Below, piece after piece: positions 1 through 6,970 of a stretch of 22,769 nt of DNA. The translations under genes were made by a program, and so were the position numbers. Origin of the DNA: JANQUM01 sp047630355. Its GTDB lineage: Bacteria > Bacteroidota > Bacteroidia > Cytophagales > Spirosomataceae. How positions within the stretch are numbered: the stretch's first letter is position 1; every line of letters begins with the position of its first letter. The notes under the pieces were generated by a model that did no database searches, was not told the DNA's origin, and worked only from the letters and a program-made list of their open reading frames with translations. The DNA lies in the NCBI GenBank assembly GCA_047630355.1, contig JBLHXN010000055.1, positions 1 through 22,769 on the forward strand, given 5' to 3'.

Positions 1-1
1 A

Positions 2-55
2 AACGTTGAAACTCCTCAGGGCTTCGATTTTTATATTGTCCAAAAATATCCATAA
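2..55 (+). CDS. C-terminal tail of an unidentified gene (partial)
   Basis: One frame is open from the window edge to a TAA at 53-55 and ends in NVETPQGFDFYIVQKYP. The composition looks like a normal protein end, and the position fits the last codons of a polysaccharide-locus gene upstream. Only 17 residues are visible, so no family can be assigned. It could also be a chance open frame. Confidence 0.3.
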   Translation, partial: NVETPQGFDFYIVQKYP

Positions 56-69
56 GACAAAATTACTCA

Positions 70-77
70 TAGCTTTG
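70..77 (+). promoter_or_regulatory. Possible -7 promoter box upstream of the MBOAT gene
   Basis: TAGCTTTG fits the Bacteroidota -7 consensus TAnnTTTG. It would give a leader of about 130 nt before the start at 215. I see no clear -33 TTTG partner, so this is weak. Confidence 0.2.
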
Positions 78-120
78 GTAAGCAGAAAAATAAATAGGAA
101 AGAAGTCTGTTATGCCTTTT

Positions 121-161
121 ATAAATTCAACTAAAAACAACCTAAATTCGCTAGTCAGAAT
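121..161 (+). repeat. 41-bp direct repeat, left copy
   Basis: This stretch matches 2896-2936 at 38 of 41 positions in the same orientation, counted by eye; weaker similarity continues leftward to about 111 with one indel. In the frame that is open in the right copy, this copy has a TAA stop after the first few codons, so it is not coding in that frame. The two copies bracket the MBOAT/SGNH gene pair. Confidence 0.8.
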
Positions 162-214
162 GATAAAAAAGACAATTGTGCTAGTACTAAACATTAATAG
201 AATAGACGGAATTT

Positions 215-1654
215 ATGCTTTTTAACTCAATTGACTTTGCAATTTTCTTACCGATAGTTTTTATACTTTATTGGTTTGTGGCAAATAAAAACTTGAAACT
301 ACAAAACTTGCTAATCGTTTCATCAAGTTATCTATTTTATGGATGGTGGGATTGGAGATTTTTATCGCTGATATTATTCAGCACCATTGTTGACTTTTTA
401 GTATGTCTGGACCTTTCAAAGCAAGAAAATATAACTAAAAGAAAAATTCTGCTTTGGACAAGTATTTTGGTTAATCTTGGATTTTTGGGTTTTTTCAAAT
501 ATTACAACTTTTTTTTAGATAATTTCATAACCGCTTTTTCATTCTTTGGGACTGAAATAAGAGCTAATTCGCTGAACATTATTTTGCCAGTTGGAATAAG
601 CTTTTATACTTTCCAAACTTTGAGCTATAGCATTGATGTTTACAAGAGAGAACTTCAACCGACAAAAGACTTTATTGCATTTTCAGCTTTCGTTAGTTTC
701 TTTCCCCAATTGGTTGCTGGACCAATTGAAAGGGCTACTCATTTACTTCCTCAATTTTACAAAAAACGCACTTTTGACTATGCAAAAGCCGTTGACGGCA
801 TGCGTCAAATACTTTGGGGATTATTTAAGAAAATAGTAATTGCCGACAATTGTGCACAATATTCAAACTTAATTTTCAATAATTCTGGTGACTATTCTGG
901 TAGCACCCTTATTTTGGGGGCAATATTTTTTACATTTCAAATTTATGGTGACTTTTCAGGATATTCTGATATCGCAATCGGAACTTCCCGTCTTTTTGGT
1001 TTTGATTTAATGCAAAACTTTAACTTTCCGTACTTTTCTAGGGATATTGCAGAATTTTGGCGGCGTTGGCATATTTCGCTATCAACTTGGTTTAGAGATT
1101 ATCTTTACATACCATTAGGAGGCAGTCGTGGAGAAATTTGGATGAAAGTGAGAAACACTTTCATCATTTTTATAATCAGCGGATTTTGGCACGGAGCGAA
1201 TTGGACATTTCTCGCCTGGGGTACGTTAAACGCTGTTTATTTTTTGCCTCTCTTATTGACTAATAAAAACCGAAATAATATAGAACCAGTTGCATTAGGA
1301 AGATTATTTCCTAGCATAAAGGAACTTTCGTCTATGTTGCTAACCTTTGGCTTAACTGTTTTTGCATGGATTTTCTTTCGAGCAACTAGTATTCGACACG
1401 CAATGAATTATATTGGGGGTATTTTTGATGTAAGCATTTTAAGTATCCCTCATTACTTTGTTGGCTACAAGAAAACTTTTTTTTCGCTTTTTCTATTAAT
1501 TTCAATTGAATGGCTTCAAAGAAATAAAAAACATGGTTTAGAATTATCTTCAATAAAAAACCACTGTGTAAAATGGAGTTTATATTATGCAATAATTGCA
1601 ATTATTCTTGAATTTGGAGCTAACAGTCAATCTTTTATTTACTTTCAGTTTTAA
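215..1654 (+). CDS. MBOAT-family membrane O-acyltransferase (AlgI/DltB-like)
   Basis: A 479-residue polytopic membrane protein of the membrane-bound O-acyltransferase family. Members move acyl groups, often acetyl, onto exported polysaccharides or cell-wall polymers. The N-terminus has the AlgI-type opening FNSIDFAIFLPIVF, and the middle has EFWRRWHISLSTWFRDYLY with H286. The conserved catalytic histidine is H326 in SGFWHGANW. Length matches AlgI-type enzymes (about 460-520). The ATG at 215 has no competing upstream start. It is followed after 5 bp by an SGNH-like gene, the usual partner of AlgI-type MBOAT enzymes. The pair is visibly AT-richer than the later export genes and sits between 41-bp direct repeats, which hints at separate acquisition. 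Acetylation of the neighbouring exopolysaccharide is inferred from context, and the acceptor is unknown. Confidence 0.92.
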   Translation: MLFNSIDFAIFLPIVFILYWFVANKNLKLQNLLIVSSSYLFYGWWDWRFLSLILFSTIVDFLVCLDLSKQENITKRKILLWTSILVNLGFLGFFKYYNFFLDNFITAFSFFGTEIRANSLNIILPVGISFYTFQTLSYSIDVYKRELQPTKDFIAFSAFVSFFPQLVAGPIERATHLLPQFYKKRTFDYAKAVDGMRQILWGLFKKIVIADNCAQYSNLIFNNSGDYSGSTLILGAIFFTFQIYGDFSGYSDIAIGTSRLFGFDLMQNFNFPYFSRDIAEFWRRWHISLSTWFRDYLYIPLGGSRGEIWMKVRNTFIIFIISGFWHGANWTFLAWGTLNAVYFLPLLLTNKNRNNIEPVALGRLFPSIKELSSMLLTFGLTVFAWIFFRATSIRHAMNYIGGIFDVSILSIPHYFVGYKKTFFSLFLLISIEWLQRNKKHGLELSSIKNHCVKWSLYYAIIAIILEFGANSQSFIYFQF

Positions 1655-1659
1655 TTATC

Positions 1660-2616
1660 ATGAAATCATTTGTTATAAAATTGCTGTACTTTCTTGCAAT
1701 ACCGTTAACTATAATAGCTGGAATATATGTTATCTCTGACCCATTTAAAACAATCAAGAGCTTTAATTTAGCTGAGTTTTCCATTGTAAATAGAGAATAT
1801 TTGTCCACCGAACTATATTTAAAAAACGAACAAAAGCAAAAATATGATTCTTTTATTTTTGGAAGTTCACGGGGAGGTGGTTTAAATACATATCAATGGA
1901 AGTCGTATTTGCCCAAAGGTTCTAATCAGTTTCTTTTTCAAGCTTGGGGGGAAACAATAACTGGCATTTATCAAAAATTTTATTACTTGGAGAATGAGAA
2001 TGTTTCAATTAAAAATGCAATTATCTTATTGGATATACCAAATAGTTTTAGCGAGATACAAGAACCAGAAACGGCACTAGGCCTAAAACATTATAAACTG
2101 TCAGGCAAATCAAAATTATATTTTCAAAGTATTTTGTTCTATTCATTTCTAAAACCGAGCGAAATTTACAAATTTGCGAAAGAAATATTCATTAAACCAA
2201 GTTATAATATTGGATTTGACTCTATTTCCAATGACTGGAATAAATCAAACAAAGAGAATTGGAAACATAAACCAAAACAAGATAGTGCATTAAATAAAGC
2301 GAAGTTTCGTGAAAGACCTGATGTCGAGGTTATGTCAAAAGAATTAATTAATCCTGAGTTTGAAAGTTTATTAATGAAAATAAAATTAATTATCGACAAA
2401 CAAGAATCAAACTATAAAATAGTCATAACCCCAACATACGACCAATTGCGAATTAACAAACAAGATTTATTTGCATTGCAGAAAATATTTGGTAAACAAA
2501 ATGTTTATGATTTTTCAGGGAAAAATGCTCTAACAGAAGACAAATTTAATTTTAAGGACATAAATCATTTTGATGATATCGTTGGTTGGGAGATAATTAA
2601 AGAAATTTACAGATAG
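1660..2616 (+). CDS. SGNH-hydrolase-like membrane-anchored protein, MBOAT partner
   Basis: A 318-residue protein with one N-terminal hydrophobic anchor (about residues 5-25) and a probably extracytoplasmic body. FIFGSSRGGG (S69/S70) resembles the nucleophile block of SGNH/GDSL proteins, and DINHFDD near the C-terminus (D300, H303) fits their Asp-x-x-His catalytic pair. In alginate, cellulose and teichoic acid systems such proteins (AlgJ/AlgX, DltD types) work with an MBOAT enzyme to place acyl groups on the polymer outside the membrane. It starts 5 bp after the MBOAT stop, so the two are very probably co-transcribed and act together. No other domain is recognised. Overall similarity to named families is too weak by eye for a gene symbol. 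The SGNH reading rests on two short motifs plus context. Confidence 0.7.
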   Translation: MKSFVIKLLYFLAIPLTIIAGIYVISDPFKTIKSFNLAEFSIVNREYLSTELYLKNEQKQKYDSFIFGSSRGGGLNTYQWKSYLPKGSNQFLFQAWGETITGIYQKFYYLENENVSIKNAIILLDIPNSFSEIQEPETALGLKHYKLSGKSKLYFQSILFYSFLKPSEIYKFAKEIFIKPSYNIGFDSISNDWNKSNKENWKHKPKQDSALNKAKFRERPDVEVMSKELINPEFESLLMKIKLIIDKQESNYKIVITPTYDQLRINKQDLFALQKIFGKQNVYDFSGKNALTEDKFNFKDINHFDDIVGWEIIKEIYR

Positions 2617-2672
2617 AGAATAATTGCTGTAAAAGCACGAGGCTATAATATTAAAGGCTGAATAGTTGCGTA

Positions 2673-2709
2673 CGGCTAGTCGTGGCGATTAACCCCTGAT
2701 CGCCAGCCG
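2673..2709. repeat. Inverted repeat in the gap before the epimerase remnant
   Basis: A perfect 7-bp stem, TGGCGAT (2683-2689) with ATCGCCA (2699-2705), has a 9-nt loop. An outer CGGC (2673-2676) can pair with GCCG (2706-2709) across a bulge. No T tract follows, so it is a poor terminator. The surrounding 2617-2885 has no convincing gene on either strand. Confidence 0.4.
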
Positions 2710-2885
2710 GATATAGACCTGCCCTAAAGAATCCTGGAGATGGGAGCATTGACAAAAGAAAATTGGCGGAGCTTGAAGCTACCCCGTTCACAATATTTAT
2801 TAATTCCAAAAGCATGCTCCTAATTCGATTATTTTCTAATTGAGTTCTTAAAGCAAAACCCATTTCTTGGAGATAAGGCCATACT

Positions 2886-3423
2886 ATGCTTATTTATAAA
2901 TTCACCAAAAAACAACCTAAATTCGTTAGTCAGAATCAAAAGGTCGATAATCCAGAAAGTTTAGCAAATATTGTTGAGGCTCTACTTATAATCGCCGAAT
3001 CGAACAAGGTATTTCTTCCGCTGCATCCCCGCACACGGCAAGCAATACAGCAACTTCCCATGACGCTTAAAAATCATTTTATATCAAATAAAAACATTAC
3101 TATTAGTCCACCCGGTAGGATTCCTGGAGATGATTAGTCTCGAACAGCATGCCCGGTTAGTAATGACAGATTCAGGTGGTGTGCGGAAAGAAGCCTTTTT
3201 CTTTGAAAAGCCCTATATAATATTTGGAGCGGAAACCGAATGGACTGAGATAGTTGACACGGGCATGGCCATACTTACGGGAAGCTCAAAAGAAAAAATT
3301 ATGGCTGCCTTTACCTACTTTGAATAAAATTCAGCCCCGAGCAGCAACATAAAACAGAAAAACCTTTATTGTCGAGGTAATGCGGCATACGAGGTATTGA
3401 GAATCGTCAAAAAGCATCATTAA
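2886..3423 (+). pseudogene. wecB: UDP-N-acetylglucosamine 2-epimerase remnant (WecB type), C-terminal half, frameshifted
   Basis: Intact WecB/MnaA enzymes (about 370-390 residues) interconvert UDP-GlcNAc and UDP-ManNAc for surface polysaccharides. Only the C-terminal half is left. Frame one gives VDNPESLANIVEAL and LPLHPRTRQAIQQL (family pattern: ENTDNPE..., HPRT). At 3111-3113 one extra C in a CCC run shifts the frame: read one base later, it continues as PVGFLEMISLEQHARLV, then TDSGGVRKEAFF and TEWTEIVDTG, the conserved nucleotide-sugar-binding end. A TAA at 3325-3327 then interrupts, but the same frame continues to NLYCRGNAAYEVLRIVKK and stops at 3421-3423, matching the family's C-terminus. 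The family's HRxEN motif is degenerate, and the N-terminal half is missing at the 41-bp repeat. The gene is dead by three independent lesions. Confidence 0.88.
2896..2936 (+). repeat. 41-bp direct repeat, right copy
   Basis: Matches 121-161 at 38 of 41 positions. It covers the first codons of the open frame starting at 2886 and stops just where similarity to UDP-GlcNAc 2-epimerases becomes recognisable (from about 2937). That makes it a likely recombination or insertion endpoint. Confidence 0.8.
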
Positions 3424-3588
3424 TTTACAAATGTGACTGATCTGCTACTGATGCGTATAAAGCTCTGAACTCTTTTACCTCAATGATACCGTACGCCTTA
3501 TGTTCCTGATTTAACGGATATAAACTAATATTAAAATAATAAAAATTGCACCTTTGTGTAAACAACAATCATTCCAATTAAGTGAATT

Positions 3589-4416
3589 ATGATTCGACCA
3601 CTAAAGCTTACTATTTTCACTCTCAGTATATATACTTTATTTAGCCTTTCTTCCTGTACCAAGATAATCACGAAACCGGTACTTCCCTATTTTCAAGGTT
3701 CGACTGTCACAAGCTATCCAGTAACATTGAAAGTGCACGAAAGTTACGTTTCCACTATCCAGACGGAAGATATTTTGGGCATCACCGTTAGTAGTTTGAA
3801 TAAAGAATCCAACGACATACTAAACTTCTCAAATGTAAATTCTTTGCCCCTCTCCTCTCTGCCAGGCGGCGGCGGTGGCGGACAGCAACCCATTGGCTAC
3901 CCAGTTGACCGTCAAGGAAATGTTAGCATGGCGTTTATTGGTAAGGTAAACGTCTTGGGACTTAGTTTGGAGGAGGCTCAGTCTAAAATAGCCACGGAAC
4001 TCGTAAAATACCTCAAAGAACCTGCCGTAAATATTCGTTTCATGAACCATAAATTTACGGTATTGGGAGAGGTAAACGGTGTGGGTTCTTTTACACTTTT
4101 GGATGATAGAACAACAATCATTGATGCCTTAGCGTCAGCAGGAGATATGAAGGATTACGCCAAAAGAGATTCCGTAACCGTGATTAGAATTGTTGGTGGA
4201 AAACGTACGATTGGAAAATTGAATTTACTAACTAATGAAGTTTTTAGCTCCCCGTATTTTTTCATTCAAAATGGTGATGTTATTTACGTGGAGCCATTCA
4301 AAGAAAAAAATATCCGATACACTGACGATACTAAAAAACAAAACTTACAAACTATTATAACCGTTTCCACTATTTTCACCTCCTTAGTAACATTAATTAT
4401 AGCGTTAACAAGATAA
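3589..4416 (+). CDS. wza: Polysaccharide export outer-membrane lipoprotein (Wza/BexD-like)
   Basis: A 275-residue polysaccharide biosynthesis/export protein. Wza-type proteins form the outer-membrane channel for capsule or exopolysaccharide. A lipoprotein signal ends in a lipobox with Cys23 (LSSC). The export domain follows, with IQTEDILGITVSSLN, then YPVDRQGNVSMAFIGKVNV and GLSLEEAQSKI typical of the family. An SLBB-like part (FTVLGEVNGVGSFTL, IIDALASAGDM, NGDVIYVEP) comes next. A hydrophobic helix closes the protein at about 255-274, where Wza has its membrane-crossing helix. A run of six glycines (93-98) interrupts the export domain and looks like a flexible insertion. The wzc-like gene starts 1 bp after the stop, so the two are translationally close partners. 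About 165 bp of gene-free DNA separates the start from the broken epimerase. Confidence 0.92.
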   Translation: MIRPLKLTIFTLSIYTLFSLSSCTKIITKPVLPYFQGSTVTSYPVTLKVHESYVSTIQTEDILGITVSSLNKESNDILNFSNVNSLPLSSLPGGGGGGQQPIGYPVDRQGNVSMAFIGKVNVLGLSLEEAQSKIATELVKYLKEPAVNIRFMNHKFTVLGEVNGVGSFTLLDDRTTIIDALASAGDMKDYAKRDSVTVIRIVGGKRTIGKLNLLTNEVFSSPYFFIQNGDVIYVEPFKEKNIRYTDDTKKQNLQTIITVSTIFTSLVTLIIALTR

Positions 4417-4417
4417 T

Positions 4418-6775
4418 ATGGCCGATACATCAAACGACTGGAACGAAGATATTGAAGGTGACTTCAATATCTTAGACGTCTTATTTAAATTTTTACGCTA
4501 TTGGTATTTATTCATCATTACCGCAGCTATAGCGTTGGGTATTGCTTACGTTTACTTGAAAAAATATACCCCAATATACAGGGTTACAGCCGAACTACTC
4601 CTTAAGGATGAGCGAACACAACCCCGCAATGAAGTAATGAAACAATTTGATATGGCGGGTGGAAGGAATATTGACAATGAAATTCAAGTTTTGAAATCAC
4701 GCCCAATTCTGGAGAAGGTAGTTCGAGATTTAGGAATAGAAGTTAGTTATTTTCACGAATCAAGAACTCGAGATAACGAAATATACAATAGTAGCTCCGT
4801 AAAGGTTGATGCTACCGAAATAAAATCAGGAAGTCCATTTTTTATTTTACCAAAAAATAATAAAAGTTATGAGCTTTGGCTTTGGGGCACAGACAAAAAC
4901 TACGTTGAAACTTATGATTACGGTCAAAAAATAATCTACTCTTCGGGGGACTTCAGGGTTTTTAAACGTGATAGTATCAACTTTTCAGAAGATGATACTA
5001 AGCCAATTAAAGTGGTTTTAGTTGGAATTGACAACGCCGTAAATTCGCTGTTAACAAATGTTTCGATAGGTTTAATGAACGATCGCACGAGCGTGCTATC
5101 ACTTAGTGTTGAAGATGCTGTTCCTCAGAAGGGAAAAGATATTTTACAAAAGCTATTGGATGAGTACGCTTTTAATACACTTGAAGACAAAAATCGAGAA
5201 GCTACCAACACCCTACGTTTCATCGAGGAAAGGTTGAACATTGTTACGGAAGAGTTAGGTTCGGTAGAGCAAGACGTAGAACAATACAGAAGACAGAAAG
5301 GAGTTACGGATTTAAGTGCCGAGGCGGGTCTCTTTCTTGACCGATTACAGTCGAATGATCGCAAAATTAATGAAATAGATATCAACTTAAATGTATTGGA
5401 CTGCGTAGATAGTGTTATGAAGAGTAATCAAACGGATAACATCCACCCCTCAACTTTAGGGGTGGATGACCCAATACTTAGTACCTACATAATTCGACTC
5501 TCAAAGTTGCATATGGAGAAAACGCAGTTATCTCAAACCGTTCAAGAAAGTAATCCATTAATGGAGACCACGAACTCGCAAATTCGCAATATCAAATCGG
5601 CCATTAGAGAAAATATAAACAATCAAAAATCAAATTTATTAGTTACAAAAAGTAGTATTTCTGCCTTAAATAATCGGATTGAGAGTAGTATGAGCATGAT
5701 ACCTCGCAAAGAGCGAGAATTTCTGGACATTAAAAGACAAGCGGGAGTTAAAGAAAGCCTGTACTTACTTTTACTTCAGAAAAGAGAAGAGACTGCCCTA
5801 TCGTACGCTTCTACGATTACCGACAGCCGCTTGGTAAATCCTCCCTATGTAAACCCAGGTTATATCAGGCCCAATAAAAAACAGGTATATACCTATGCGT
5901 TAGCTATTGGTCTAATGCTTCCGGCGTTACTTATTTTCCTAAAAGAGTCTTTGAAGAGCACGATTCAATCAAAAAAAGAACTCGAGCAAAAGACCGGTTT
6001 AAAGGTGTTTGGTGAGATAAACTTACAACCACAAAGTGTCAATAATCAAATTATCGACCTGACCTCCCGGAGTTTTATTTCTGAACAAATTCGTATAATT
6101 CGCTCTAATTTACAGTATTTATTTACGACAAAGCAAGAAGATAAGGGGAGAGTTTTACTGGTAACTTCATCAACCGCTGACGAAGGTAAGAGTTTTGTGA
6201 CCTTAAATTTGGCACACTCACTTACACTGTTAAATAAAACAGTTGTTATTGTTGGCTTAGATTTAAGGAAACCAAAAATAAACGAATATCTTGACGTTAA
6301 GAATAAAGTTGGAATCTCCACCTATTTAATTGGGAAAGCAGCAGAAATGGACATCGTGCAAGAAACCAAGATTCCCAACCTATTCATCGCACCATCTGGG
6401 CCTATTCCTCCAAATCCTTCCGAATTAATTGCAAACGGCCGCATAGAGAATTTGATTGATCATTACAAAAAAGAAATGGACTACGTTGTTATTGATACTT
6501 CACCAATGAGTTTAGTAACTGATACGAGCCTATTAGCTTCGCTAGCCGACGTGACATTCTATATTGTGAGACATGAAGTAACCCCTAAGCATCACACAAA
6601 ATTCATCAAAGACTTAAATCAAAAAGGTACCTTTAAGTCACTCCACTTAATATTTAACGCTATTAAATATAAGAATTCTGTTGAATACGGGTATTGGTAT
6701 GAATATTACGGTAGCTCTGAAAAGAAGCCTTTTATTCAGAGAACCACTGACAAAATAAGAAACTGGTTTCGTTAA
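4418..6775 (+). CDS. wzc: Polysaccharide co-polymerase with tyrosine autokinase domain (Wzc-like)
   Basis: A 785-residue inner-membrane protein that controls polymer length and export with Wza. The Wzz domain begins after a cytoplasmic N-terminus with a membrane helix at about 31-47. A long periplasmic coiled-coil region precedes a second helix at about 490-510. The C-terminal BY-kinase has Walker A TSSTADEGKS (K591), Walker A' VGLDLRKP (612-619, D615) and Walker B YVVIDTSP (D693). The first Walker A' aspartate of the E. coli-type DxD is Gly613 here. The extreme C-terminus carries a tyrosine cluster (Y757, 759, 761, 763, 764), the expected autophosphorylation sites. Length is slightly above E. 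coli Wzc (about 720). A CpsB-type phosphatase lies downstream on the other strand. A GC-rich hairpin is embedded in the coding sequence at 5440-5467. Confidence 0.95.
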   Translation: MADTSNDWNEDIEGDFNILDVLFKFLRYWYLFIITAAIALGIAYVYLKKYTPIYRVTAELLLKDERTQPRNEVMKQFDMAGGRNIDNEIQVLKSRPILEKVVRDLGIEVSYFHESRTRDNEIYNSSSVKVDATEIKSGSPFFILPKNNKSYELWLWGTDKNYVETYDYGQKIIYSSGDFRVFKRDSINFSEDDTKPIKVVLVGIDNAVNSLLTNVSIGLMNDRTSVLSLSVEDAVPQKGKDILQKLLDEYAFNTLEDKNREATNTLRFIEERLNIVTEELGSVEQDVEQYRRQKGVTDLSAEAGLFLDRLQSNDRKINEIDINLNVLDCVDSVMKSNQTDNIHPSTLGVDDPILSTYIIRLSKLHMEKTQLSQTVQESNPLMETTNSQIRNIKSAIRENINNQKSNLLVTKSSISALNNRIESSMSMIPRKEREFLDIKRQAGVKESLYLLLLQKREETALSYASTITDSRLVNPPYVNPGYIRPNKKQVYTYALAIGLMLPALLIFLKESLKSTIQSKKELEQKTGLKVFGEINLQPQSVNNQIIDLTSRSFISEQIRIIRSNLQYLFTTKQEDKGRVLLVTSSTADEGKSFVTLNLAHSLTLLNKTVVIVGLDLRKPKINEYLDVKNKVGISTYLIGKAAEMDIVQETKIPNLFIAPSGPIPPNPSELIANGRIENLIDHYKKEMDYVVIDTSPMSLVTDTSLLASLADVTFYIVRHEVTPKHHTKFIKDLNQKGTFKSLHLIFNAIKYKNSVEYGYWYEYYGSSEKKPFIQRTTDKIRNWFR
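5440..5467. repeat. Perfect 11-bp inverted repeat inside the wzc gene
   Basis: CATCCACCCCT (5440-5450) and AGGGGTGGATG (5458-5467, with A at 5457/5458 boundary) form a GC-rich hairpin with a loop of about 7 nt. It encodes part of NIHPSTLGVDDP. No T tract follows, so it is not a standard terminator. Confidence 0.6.
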
Positions 6776-6805
6776 TAAGTTTATTAGAACAAAACTATAT
6801 TTACG

Positions 6806-6838
6806 CAATTCAACTACTGTGATTCAGTAGTTGAATTG
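6806..6838 (+). terminator. 14-bp stem-loop after wzc, possible terminator or attenuator
   Basis: CAATTCAACTACTG (6806-6819) and CAGTAGTTGAATTG (6825-6838) are exact reverse complements around a 5-nt loop. It lies 30 bp after the wzc stop and about 130 bp before the wzi-like gene. There is no T tract directly after the stem, so full termination is doubtful. Partial read-through or an RNA-stability role is as likely. The rest of 6776-6970 shows no gene. Confidence 0.5.
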
Positions 6839-6970
6839 TATGGTAATCACTTTTCTCAATTGCCAATAAATAAAATTTAAATATTTCAAGCTATTAGCCT
6901 TAACGTTCTTACAGCTTCCCCATCTTCTGTACGTTCCCGGATAATTAAGTGACTTTTACCCCTTTACCTT

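Noticed and set aside
112..225. Small plus-strand open frame of 37 codons from ATG 112
   Set aside because: It covers the left repeat, overlaps the MBOAT start and has low-complexity text without family likeness.
2651..2863. Minus-strand open frame of 70 codons
   Set aside because: No recognised motif and no partner; it overlaps the inverted repeat region. Left as unexplained rather than called a gene.
121..2936. Reading the 41-bp repeats as ends of a transposon
   Set aside because: They are direct rather than inverted, imperfect, and no transposase or integrase lies between them.
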